From: an uncultured Bacilli bacterium
Lineage (GTDB): Bacteria; Bacillota_I; Bacilli_A; RF39; UBA660
Assembly (NCBI GenBank): GCA_948874605.1
Contig: CAQRXS010000064.1
Location: 1-7,895 of the forward strand
Length of the DNA stretch: 7,895 nt
Direction of reading: 5' to 3'
The translations under genes and the position numbers were made by a program. The notes under the pieces were generated by a model. That model searched no databases, was not told the origin of the DNA, and saw nothing but the letters and a program-made list of their open reading frames with translations. The first letter of the stretch is position 1, and the number at the start of each line of letters is the position of its first letter. Positions 1 through 6,275 of this stretch are shown here, one piece after another.

Positions 1-15
1 GAGATGAAGAATTTA

Positions 16-25
16 GGGGGGGGGG
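16..25. repeat. Homopolymeric tract of ten G
   Basis: Ten consecutive G bases lie in otherwise AT-rich DNA, immediately before the first codon of the surface-protein frame. An ATG at 4-6 reads through the tract in a different frame and meets TAG at 31-33, while the surface-protein frame is closed upstream by TAG at 14-16. With nine (or twelve) G the ATG would be in frame with the downstream gene. Such tracts are typical of slipped-strand phase-variation loci in other bacteria. A homopolymer sequencing or assembly error is the main alternative. Confidence 0.9.
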
Positions 26-2191
26 TTGTTTAGACAATCTCCAAAGAAAATAATATTAATAGGAATTATTTTATTACTTCTATTTAGTATAGGAATAAGT
101 ATAAGTTATGCCAATTGGATTTCACATCATACTCAAAAAGAAAATAATATTATAGGAAGTACGTGTTTTCAATTAAAGTTATTTAGTGAAACAGATGGCA
201 TTAAATTGGAAAAAGCAATGCCATTAAAGGACGAAGAAGCTAATATTTTAGAAGGGTATACCTTTACCATTAAAAATATTTGTAATACGCAAGGAGTTTA
301 TCAGGTAAACTTAGAAGAAATTATTATAGAAGAATTAAAGCTAGATACTAAATATATAAAAGTATCTCTAAATAATAGCAAAGGAAAAATCTTAAATACC
401 TATGAAGAAGTAAGACCAACACTTGAAGAAGCAAATGTAGCGAGAAAACTTACAAGTGGTTCCTTAAAAGCGGGAGAGAGTGTTACATACAACTTAAAAT
501 TGTGGCTAACAGAGGAAACACCTCCGCTGGAAGAAAACTATTTATTAAAAAGTAAAATAACCGTAATAGCAACCTATAAGGAAAATATTGAAAATGAAAT
601 TACATATAATACGATTTCTTTAAATGAAACCTATTCCAAAGAAAAAGAAACATTGCAAACAACAATAAAAAGTAAAAATTATGATTTAATAGAAATTAGT
701 GAAGATGGGGTAGTCTTTAATCCTATTCCAAAGGACAAAGAATACGTATATGTAAGCACTTATGAAAAAGAAGGAAGCTACACCATATATGTAAAAGATG
801 AAGTTGGAAATAGAAAGGAAATCATCATAAATACGATTCTTTTAGATCAATCGCCCCCTAAAATTGTAAATGTTATCTCTTCTCCAGAAACTTGGACAAA
901 GAACAGTGTCATTGTAACTGTGGACGCAAAAGATGAAAAAGCGGGTCTTCATGAAAAGGCTTACAGTTTTGATAATGGAGTAACATGGCAAAGAGAGAAT
1001 ACCAAAGCATTTGCAGAAAACACAGAAAATATAATTATTAAAGTAAGAGATTCCTTTGGATATATATCAAATCCAACAAATACTAAAATTTCAAATATTG
1101 ATAAAATTCCTCCTAATGCTCCAACTATTACAAATTCAAGTAATAATAATTGGACTAATCAGAATGTAACAATAACTCTGGTTTCAAATGATTGGGGAAT
1201 AGGCGTGGATCACTATGAAACCTTAGTTAATGGTATATGGACACGAGAGGGCATTACTTATAAAAATGGAGTTGGAACAATTGTATATTCTAATGAAAAA
1301 AATGAAACAGTGCGTTTTAGAGCAGTAGATAAATTAGGAAATATTAGCAATGAAAGTTCAACAAACGTAAAAATAGATAAAACTTCTCCAACCTTAGTAA
1401 TGAATACTACTTTAAAAAAGACTCGAGAAATGGCAAATCCAGATATATTAGAAAATTATACTAATAGAACGATAGACTCTATGCAACAATTTGGTTTACT
1501 TACAAATCAATATTTTGACATTGTTGATTTTGTAAATGATAATTTATCTGGAATTTCATCTGTGGAGTTTAAAATGAGTACCAAAAATACAGAAGCGTGG
1601 AATTATGATAGTGTATCTGAAGTATTTGTGAGTAATATATTTCGCTTTCCTAATGCGAATTCTATAACTTTTGCAAATCAAATAATACCGACAAGTGGTA
1701 TAAGATACATTTATGGGAAAGTTACTGATATTGCAGGTAATATAGGCTATTCTAAATTGATTATAAAAGTATATACAGAGCGCGAAAAATTTGCAGCGTT
1801 GTGCTATCTTAATATTTTAGGTAGACCAGGAAGCTATGAAGAAATAGAGGGAAAAAATTCGCGTATTGTGGAACAAGAAAATGGAGGAGGAAGAGATTTT
1901 CCTGGATATCCGTCCTCTTTTGATAATAATAGAAAACTTCGAGCAATCTATAATATAATTGCTGAATTTTATGACAGTAATGAATTTCGAAATAGTCGTT
2001 ATTTCACTTCAACTTCAAATTATGTTCAAAATGTTTATTGGGGCGTATTAAGAAGAAGCGTTGAGAGTGAAGCCACCTTGCAAGGCTGGATAAATGACTT
2101 TGGAGTCCTTTCTGATTCGAATCGATTTGAGATTTTACATCAGGCTGTGATTTCAGATGAAGCGAAAAATAGTTTTAATAATTATTGGTAG
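26..2191 (+). CDS. Secreted multi-domain surface protein: TasA-like N-terminus, Ig-like repeats, DUF4214-like C-terminus
   Basis: This is probably an exported surface or matrix protein of 721 residues. Residues 7-29 form a lysine-led hydrophobic signal segment ending in S-Y-A, a plausible signal peptidase I site after A29. Residues about 30-190 (C47, then YTFTIKNIC ending at C86) resemble the beta-sandwich of TasA/camelysin-type secreted proteins, and the two cysteines could pair. Residues about 190-583 look like four Ig-like modules, with recurring 'D-x-x-G-N' ends (VKDEVGN, RDSFGY, AVDKLGN, VTDIAGN) and 'D-x-(S/I)-P-P' starts (DQSPP, DKIPP, DKTSP). Residues about 585-721 carry DUF4214-like motifs (YLNILGRPG; YVQNVYWGVLRR followed by W688). 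No LPXTG or C-terminal membrane segment is seen. The first usable in-frame codon is TTG at 26, because TAG lies at 14-16 and no ATG occurs until residue 65. The true start may be the ATG at 4 if the G tract has nine bases. A run of G directly before TTG could also act as a wobble-paired ribosome site. Domain names are by eye. Confidence 0.85.
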   Translation: MFRQSPKKIILIGIILLLLFSIGISISYANWISHHTQKENNIIGSTCFQLKLFSETDGIKLEKAMPLKDEEANILEGYTFTIKNICNTQGVYQVNLEEIIIEELKLDTKYIKVSLNNSKGKILNTYEEVRPTLEEANVARKLTSGSLKAGESVTYNLKLWLTEETPPLEENYLLKSKITVIATYKENIENEITYNTISLNETYSKEKETLQTTIKSKNYDLIEISEDGVVFNPIPKDKEYVYVSTYEKEGSYTIYVKDEVGNRKEIIINTILLDQSPPKIVNVISSPETWTKNSVIVTVDAKDEKAGLHEKAYSFDNGVTWQRENTKAFAENTENIIIKVRDSFGYISNPTNTKISNIDKIPPNAPTITNSSNNNWTNQNVTITLVSNDWGIGVDHYETLVNGIWTREGITYKNGVGTIVYSNEKNETVRFRAVDKLGNISNESSTNVKIDKTSPTLVMNTTLKKTREMANPDILENYTNRTIDSMQQFGLLTNQYFDIVDFVNDNLSGISSVEFKMSTKNTEAWNYDSVSEVFVSNIFRFPNANSITFANQIIPTSGIRYIYGKVTDIAGNIGYSKLIIKVYTEREKFAALCYLNILGRPGSYEEIEGKNSRIVEQENGGGRDFPGYPSSFDNNRKLRAIYNIIAEFYDSNEFRNSRYFTSTSNYVQNVYWGVLRRSVESEATLQGWINDFGVLSDSNRFEILHQAVISDEAKNSFNNYW

Positions 2192-2201
2192 AGTAAAAGA
2201 A

Positions 2202-2226
2202 AAAAAGTAGATAGTGTCTACTTTTT
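2202..2226. terminator. Bidirectional intrinsic terminator between convergent genes
   Basis: A perfect 10-bp inverted repeat (2202-2211 AAAAAGTAGA paired with 2217-2226 TCTACTTTTT) flanks a five-base loop, TAGTG. The arms supply T-rich ends on both strands, so it can end the surface-protein transcript (stop at 2189-2191) and also the prsA transcript from the minus strand, whose stop codon (2225-2227) overlaps the repeat edge. Confidence 0.85.
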
Positions 2227-3235
2227 AATTTGTGCTTGCAGAGTTACGAGCACTTGCAATTTGATTAGCAATATAATTTGAATATTTTTCTTTTAATTCA
2301 GAATCGTTAATTTCCATTCCATATTTTTTTCTTAATTCGTCCATAGCAGTAATACGAAGAGTTGCATCATCAGTTAACTTTTCATTTGCAATAGCTTCTT
2401 GGATTTCGTCTTTTTTGTCATCAAAAGAAGGCTTTTCACTAGCATAAACACGATAGATAACATGATATCCAAGTTCTGTAGTAATAACAGATTTAGAATA
2501 TTCACCGTCTTTTAATTCTCTTGCAGATTTCAATAACTCGTCATATTGAGTACTTAAAGTTCCAGTATTAATGGCACCTAAGCTACCACCATTTTCTTTT
2601 GTTGCATCATCCTCGGAATATTCTTTCGCCAGTTCACTAAATTTTTTCGCTTTATCTTCTGCTTCATCTAATTTTTTAATAATTTCATTAATTTTATCTT
2701 TCGCATCACTTTCAAGTTTTTTCTTATCATCACTAGAAGTATTATCCGTAACACCAGTTTTAATTAAAATGTGGTTTACAGTAACATCTCCATAAATATT
2801 TTTTTCATAATAAGAGTTCATTTCTTTATCAGATACTTTAGTCTTAGCAAAATCTAAAATAGCCTTTTGTTGTAAAGTATTCAAATAAACATAATTTTGA
2901 TAAGCTTTAGAAGAACCAAAATAACTTGTAATATAGTCTTCTCCGTAAGAATCAATCATTGCCTTCACTGTACTTTGAGCACTTTTCTTAGCATCTTCTA
3001 AATCATTAGGATACTCTTTTTCTAAAAGTTTGGTATCCATTAAAGTAATCATAGAATCTAGTGCATAACTTTCTTTCATAGTGTTATATAAGTCTTGAGC
3101 TGATACTGCGTCCATTCCTTCTTTAAAACTAATAACAGGTTGAGAGCCATCACTAAGCGTTGGCAACTCACTACCACAGCCACACATAAACAATGTACAA
3201 GCTCCTAACACTAATATTTTTTTTGTTTTATTCAT
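2225..3235 (-). CDS. prsA: PrsA-type foldase lipoprotein (parvulin peptidyl-prolyl isomerase)
   Basis: This is a 336-residue extracytoplasmic lipoprotein that would catalyse prolyl cis-trans isomerisation and help exported proteins fold at the outer face of the membrane. Residues 1-20 are a lipoprotein signal (MNKTKK, a hydrophobic core, then M-C-G-C with C20 as the likely lipidated cysteine; C18 is a less good alternative). Residues about 35-150 are the helical chaperone region. The parvulin domain spans about 152-264: VNHILIK, then FSELAKEYSED, NGGSLG, and GYHVIYRV, all hallmark positions. A charged helical C-terminus follows. I chose the ATG at 3235 because AAGGAG lies eight bases upstream and the lipoprotein signal begins there; the 30 extra codons of the longer open frame cover the promoter. 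It converges on the secreted surface protein, a plausible client, though that link is only inferred. No glaring defects are visible. Confidence 0.93.
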   Translation of the reverse strand: MNKTKKILVLGACTLFMCGCGSELPTLSDGSQPVISFKEGMDAVSAQDLYNTMKESYALDSMITLMDTKLLEKEYPNDLEDAKKSAQSTVKAMIDSYGEDYITSYFGSSKAYQNYVYLNTLQQKAILDFAKTKVSDKEMNSYYEKNIYGDVTVNHILIKTGVTDNTSSDDKKKLESDAKDKINEIIKKLDEAEDKAKKFSELAKEYSEDDATKENGGSLGAINTGTLSTQYDELLKSARELKDGEYSKSVITTELGYHVIYRVYASEKPSFDDKKDEIQEAIANEKLTDDATLRITAMDELRKKYGMEINDSELKEKYSNYIANQIASARNSASTN

Positions 3236-3265
3236 TATATCTTCTCCTTGTCTTTTTGCATATTT

Positions 3266-3294
3266 ATTATAACAATACATTTTAAGAAATACAA
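3266..3294 (-). promoter_or_regulatory. Vegetative (sigma-A type) promoter of prsA
   Basis: Read on the minus strand: -35 TTGTAT (3294-3289), a 17-bp spacer, and -10 TATAAT (3271-3266), with TG one base upstream of the -10 (extended -10). It sits about 30 bases upstream of the prsA start codon, just before the AAGGAG ribosome site. Confidence 0.8.
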
Positions 3295-3299
3295 GTATG

Positions 3300-3327
3300 C
3301 ACCAATAAAAAAAATAACCATACACTA
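3300..3327 (+). promoter_or_regulatory. Sigma-K-like promoter before the tiny membrane-protein genes
   Basis: CAC at 3300-3302, then a 16-bp gap, then CATACACTA at 3319-3327 matches the B. subtilis sigma-K pattern (mAC, about 16 bp, CATAnnnTA). A TATAAT at 3326-3331 overlaps it, but I find no TTGACA-like -35 at 16-18 bp spacing and no TGn extension, so a housekeeping promoter is the weaker reading, not an excluded one. The motif is short and could arise by chance in AT-rich DNA. Confidence 0.45.
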
Positions 3328-3362
3328 TAATTGAAAAGACAAAAAATAAAGGAGGGAGTTAT

Positions 3363-3452
3363 ATGAACTGCTGTCGTGAAAATGGAGTAGGACCTGCTAT
3401 TATATTAGTACTATTCATTCTATTAATCTTAATTGTTGGAGCATTCATTTAG
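3363..3452 (+). CDS. Tiny membrane protein, YjcZ/Tiny_TM_bacill-like (29 aa)
   Basis: This 29-residue peptide begins MNCCRENG and continues as a hydrophobic helix with the core VLFILLILIVGAFI, ending immediately in TAG. That core is close to the conserved segment of the YjcZ/Tiny_TM_bacill family (a run like VLFILLIIVGA), tiny single-span proteins found in spore formers and reported as sporulation related; molecular function is unknown. A strong ribosome site, AAAGGAGGGAG, lies seven bases before the ATG. Two adjacent cysteines sit just outside the helix and might bind metal, be acylated or form disulfides, which is speculative. A second tiny gene follows after 23 bases, so the two are probably co-transcribed. 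It is too short for most gene finders, but the ribosome site, the family match and the paired arrangement make it convincing. Confidence 0.85.
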   Translation: MNCCRENGVGPAIILVLFILLILIVGAFI

Positions 3453-3475
3453 TCTTTAAATAAAGGAGGTGCCTT

Positions 3476-3604
3476 ATGAGTTGTTGCAAAAAGCCAGTTG
3501 AAGAAGGATGTGGATCTAATAATAATAGCTTCTTAAATGGTGCATTTATTATATTAATCCTTTATATCCTGCTTGCAATCATTCTTGGCGGATTAATTTT
3601 CTAA
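3476..3604 (+). CDS. Tiny membrane protein, second of tandem pair (42 aa)
   Basis: This 42-residue peptide begins MSCCKKPVEEGCG, passes through an Asn/Ser-rich linker (SNNNS), and ends in a single hydrophobic helix from about residue 23 to 42 (FIILILYILLAIILGG). It shares the N-terminal Cys-Cys pair and the C-terminal helix with the preceding 29-residue peptide but diverges elsewhere and has a third cysteine (C12), so it looks like an older paralogue or a partner protein. The ribosome site AAAGGAGGTG (3462-3471) is an extended match to the 16S rRNA 3' end and predicts high translation. The gene is the last of the two-gene unit and its stop codon touches the terminator hairpin. Function is unknown; a spore coat or envelope role is inferred only from the neighbour. 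Confidence 0.8.
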   Translation: MSCCKKPVEEGCGSNNNSFLNGAFIILILYILLAIILGGLIF

Positions 3605-3630
3605 AAGAGGGTAGTCCTCTTTTTTTCTTT
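3603..3630 (+). terminator. Intrinsic terminator of the tiny-protein unit
   Basis: An 8-bp stem AAAAGAGG (3603-3610) pairs with CCTCTTTT (3616-3623) around loop GTAGT, and T residues continue to 3627. It begins inside the stop codon of the 42-residue gene. The T run occupies the place where a -35 element for the next promoter would be. Confidence 0.88.
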
Positions 3631-3639
3631 TAAAATCCA

Positions 3640-3648
3640 TGGTATAAT
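3640..3648 (+). promoter_or_regulatory. Extended -10 promoter of the HerA-like gene
   Basis: TGGTATAAT at 3640-3648 is a consensus extended -10 (TGn-TATAAT). The -35 position at 17 bp falls within the T-rich end of the preceding terminator and has no TTGACA-like sequence, which fits a promoter that relies on the extended -10. The start codon lies 26 bases further on. Confidence 0.72.
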
Positions 3649-3674
3649 TTTCGTAGAATAAAGAGGTGTATGTC

Positions 3675-5429
3675 ATGTTTGGAAAAGTTTTAGATGTATC
3701 AGAAAATAATGTTAGAATAGAAAATATAGGTGGAAAACTTCAATTAAATTTAAAAGGTGTACATGTTGTTTTTGAAGAGCAAGCAAGAAAAATTGTTGGT
3801 AAAATTACAGAAATAAAAAAAGAATACATTGATATTTTTTTAATCGGAGAAATAACATCTGGTGGTTTTATTCCTGGAATTGATAAAGCTCCCACTTTAG
3901 GAAGTACGCCTCGGGTTGTAAATGGTACGGAACTAGTAACATTTATAGGGGAACAAAACTATCATGACAAAAGAACTCTTTTAATAGGTTCTTCTACGGT
4001 TTACGACAATTTTAAGATTACAGCCAATTTAAATGACTTTTTTAGTAATCACTTTGCAATTATTGGAAATTCAGGTTATGGAAAAAGTTGTGGAGTAGCA
4101 AGACTTTTACAAAATCTATTTTATTACAATGAAACTCCACCAAAAAATATGCACATGGTCATGTTTGATGTTTACGGAGAATATCATTCTGCTTTTCAAA
4201 CATTAGAAAATTATCCAGGTATCCATATAAAGAATTTTAAAAATGAAAAAGAAGATATTGCTAATGTAATCGCATTGCCACCGTCATTTTTAGATGCCGA
4301 TGATTTAGCTATTTTATTAAATGTAGAAGACCCTTATTTGATTCCAATTTTAGAAAAAACATTGCAATATGTTAGTATTTTTAAAAGCGAAGACCCAGCA
4401 AGTATTGAATACAAAAATAATATTATCGCTACAAGTTTATTAGAAGTTCTTTCTAGTGGCAAAGAAGCAAGTCAAATAAGAGATCAATTTTTATCCATTT
4501 TAAATAAATATAATACACCAAATTTAAATGTTGATAGTGAAATCAAAGAACCAGGATACACTAGAACAATAAGACAATGTTTAAATATAGACAACCAAGG
4601 AAAAATTAATGCTATTTCACTTATTATAGATTATTTGAATCAATATAAAAAGATGAATTTAAAAGAATATACTTTAGTTCCAAATTTAGTATATTCTCTA
4701 GAAGATATTTATGATGCATTAGAATTTGCTCTTTTAAGTGAAGGAGTTTATAACAGCACAACAATGTATGAAAGAGCTACATCCCTAAAAATTCATTTAC
4801 ATCAAATTATTAATGGACCAAACAAAAAGTTTTTTGAATTTAATGGCATGATTAGTAAAAAAGAATATGTTGAGAGCTTATTTCGAAATATAAATGGCGA
4901 GAATGTTCAAATTGTAAATATTAATCTAAATACATTAGAAGATAGATTTGCCAAAATACTTACAAAGTTATATTCAAAATTATTCTTCGATTATGCAACA
5001 GACTTAGAAATGCGAGGTTCTTTTCCAATTAATATTGTTTTAGAAGAAGCGCATCGCTATGTAAATAAAGACAAAGATATTGATGTAATAGGATATAATA
5101 TTTTTGACCGAATTACCAAAGAAGGAAGAAAATATGGAGTTTTAATGGGCTTCATAACACAAAGACCAAGTGAATTATCAGAAACAGCTTTATCTCAATG
5201 TTCTAATTTTTTAGTATTTCGTATTTTTCATCCCGATGATTATAAAATTATTGATGCTATTACATCTAGCGTGACAAGAGATGATTTAGAAAGATTAAAA
5301 ACTCTTCGTAAAGGAATGTGTCTTGCTTTTGGAAGCGCTTTCCACATCCCATTAATTGCTAGATTAGAAATGCCAAATCCAGCACCAACTAGCTCAAATG
5401 TCGACATTGTGAGTATTTGGTATGAATGA
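3675..5429 (+). CDS. HerA-like DNA translocase ATPase
   Basis: This 584-residue protein has the layout of the HerA/FtsK superfamily of hexameric double-strand DNA translocases. Residues 1-60 form a small beta-rich domain like the HAS barrel. The RecA-like ATPase carries Walker A GNSGYGKS (131-138), the HerA-type motif MFDVYGEY (163-170), Walker B INIVLEEAHRYV (452-463, with E457-E458 in place of the usual D-E), and the highly diagnostic EGRKYGV and TQRPSEL stretch (483-501) followed by LSQCSNFLVFRI. A helical insertion fills about 200-400. The ATG at 3675 is preferred: AGAGGTG lies just upstream, while the GTG at 3666 would lie inside that ribosome site. Known HerA proteins partner the NurA nuclease in end resection, or SIR2, DUF4297 and similar effectors in phage defence; none of these is in the window. 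The next gene is an HD hydrolase. Family assignment is confident; role (repair or defence) is not. Confidence 0.93.
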   Translation: MFGKVLDVSENNVRIENIGGKLQLNLKGVHVVFEEQARKIVGKITEIKKEYIDIFLIGEITSGGFIPGIDKAPTLGSTPRVVNGTELVTFIGEQNYHDKRTLLIGSSTVYDNFKITANLNDFFSNHFAIIGNSGYGKSCGVARLLQNLFYYNETPPKNMHMVMFDVYGEYHSAFQTLENYPGIHIKNFKNEKEDIANVIALPPSFLDADDLAILLNVEDPYLIPILEKTLQYVSIFKSEDPASIEYKNNIIATSLLEVLSSGKEASQIRDQFLSILNKYNTPNLNVDSEIKEPGYTRTIRQCLNIDNQGKINAISLIIDYLNQYKKMNLKEYTLVPNLVYSLEDIYDALEFALLSEGVYNSTTMYERATSLKIHLHQIINGPNKKFFEFNGMISKKEYVESLFRNINGENVQIVNINLNTLEDRFAKILTKLYSKLFFDYATDLEMRGSFPINIVLEEAHRYVNKDKDIDVIGYNIFDRITKEGRKYGVLMGFITQRPSELSETALSQCSNFLVFRIFHPDDYKIIDAITSSVTRDDLERLKTLRKGMCLAFGSAFHIPLIARLEMPNPAPTSSNVDIVSIWYE

Positions 5430-5433
5430 AAAT

Positions 5434-5458
5434 GACAATTTGTACATTGTCTTTTTTT
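5434..5458 (+). terminator. Intrinsic terminator after the HerA-like gene
   Basis: GACAAT (5434-5439) pairs with ATTGTC (5446-5451) around loop TTGTAC, followed by seven T (5452-5458). The stem is short, so termination may be incomplete and allow read-through into the HD gene. The 3' arm overlaps the -35 element of the next promoter. Confidence 0.72.
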
Positions 5459-5475
5459 CTACGGTAGAGTATAAT
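5447..5475 (+). promoter_or_regulatory. Sigma-A type promoter of the HD hydrolase gene
   Basis: -35 TTGTCT (5447-5452), 17-bp spacer, -10 TATAAT (5470-5475). The start codon of the HD gene is 26 bases downstream, with AAGGGAGG between. The -35 is embedded in the 3' arm and U-tract of the preceding terminator. Confidence 0.75.
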
Positions 5476-5500
5476 AAAACTTAATTTAAGGGAGGCATTT

Positions 5501-6256
5501 ATGAGTTTTTATAAAGAAGTAAAGTTATTCATGATTTTTGATATTTTGGGGGATATCGAAAGAACAGGACCTTTGCTATGGAAAATAAATCGCAAAAGAT
5601 TAGAAGATGTGAAAAATCATATTCTAGACTTGTTACTTATGGTTAGAATTTTAAAACAGCATCTTCCGGCTGAACTAGATTTTGAAAAAATCAATGATTA
5701 TATTATTTGTCACGATTTACCTGAAGCAATTACAGGTGATATAACAAAATTTGAAGGTATAACAGATGAAGAAAAAGAGAGAGTAACAAGTATAGCCATT
5801 CAGTATTTATCCAAAGAATTTGAAGATGTAATGGATTTTTCTACTATTTTAAATAATTATGAAGGCAGAGTTGATTTAGAAGCAAAAGTTGTTTGCATGT
5901 TTGATAAATTACATTCAGCAACAACATTTATAAAATATCAAAGTGAGCAAAACATAGATATGGATGCTCCTGGAATTGTTTCTAGTTTAAGAAATCATCC
6001 ATTTGTTGTGAGAAAAATTGCGGAAGGGAAAGACTTAGCTGATATCTTTTTTGAATTTCATATGAAAGTGATTAAATTTACAGCAGAGGAAATAAAACAA
6101 TATGGGATTACCATTGAAACAGCTAATAGGATTGTAGATGTTATTACGGGTTTTGCAAACGAAATATATAGCCAAAAACAAAATGGACCATGGACTATGG
6201 TAAAACAAGAATTTCCAAATTCAGCAATGAAGTATAATAGAAATAAAATGGCTTAA
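5501..6256 (+). CDS. HD-domain phosphohydrolase, YfbR-like 5'-nucleotidase signature
   Basis: This 251-residue soluble protein carries the H...HD...D metal site of HD hydrolases: H40, H71-D72 and D135. The stretch around the HD pair, CHDLPEAITGD (70-80), matches the YfbR-type deoxynucleotide 5'-nucleotidase pattern, in which the glutamate three residues after the aspartate (E75 here) is catalytic, and RTGP at 21-24 sits where that family has a substrate-binding arginine. A likely activity is dephosphorylation of (deoxy)nucleoside monophosphates in the cytoplasm; this is inferred from motifs. It differs from the usual family in having KNH where VAEH is common before the first metal histidine, and it has a C-terminal helical extension of roughly 60 residues beyond the compact YfbR length. 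The ATG at 5501 has AAGGGAGG five bases upstream and its own promoter. It follows the HerA-like gene on the same strand, with a weak terminator between. Confidence 0.85.
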   Translation: MSFYKEVKLFMIFDILGDIERTGPLLWKINRKRLEDVKNHILDLLLMVRILKQHLPAELDFEKINDYIICHDLPEAITGDITKFEGITDEEKERVTSIAIQYLSKEFEDVMDFSTILNNYEGRVDLEAKVVCMFDKLHSATTFIKYQSEQNIDMDAPGIVSSLRNHPFVVRKIAEGKDLADIFFEFHMKVIKFTAEEIKQYGITIETANRIVDVITGFANEIYSQKQNGPWTMVKQEFPNSAMKYNRNKMA

Positions 6257-6271
6257 AGAGTCGTTTTTTTT
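6245..6271 (+). terminator. Terminator of the HD gene with the stop codon in its loop
   Basis: In RNA, AAAATGGCT (6245-6253) can pair with AGTCGTTTT (6259-6267), nine pairs including two G-U wobbles, around loop TAAAG, followed by a few more T. The stop codon TAA (6254-6256) is in the loop, so the last codons of the gene form the 5' arm. It is weaker than the others because part of the T run is used in the stem. Confidence 0.6.
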
Positions 6272-6275
6272 GATG

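Noticed and set aside
2571..2795. Open frame of 74 codons on the plus strand inside prsA
   Set aside because: It is antisense to a well-supported parvulin gene, has a low-complexity Ser/Phe/Leu composition typical of the reverse of Lys/Glu-rich coding sequence, and no ribosome site was seen.
3217..3224. Run of eight A on the coding strand in the prsA signal peptide as a second slippage tract
   Set aside because: Such A runs in Lys codons are expected in AT-rich coding DNA, the frame is intact, and the foldase is an unlikely candidate for switching.
3236..3325. 30-codon N-terminal extension of prsA
   Set aside because: The extension covers the prsA promoter and ribosome site, and would put residues before a clear lipoprotein signal peptide, so the ATG at 3235 is the start.
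3666..3674. GTG at 3666 as start of the HerA-like gene
   Set aside because: The GTG is part of the AGAGGTG ribosome site that is correctly spaced for the ATG at 3675.
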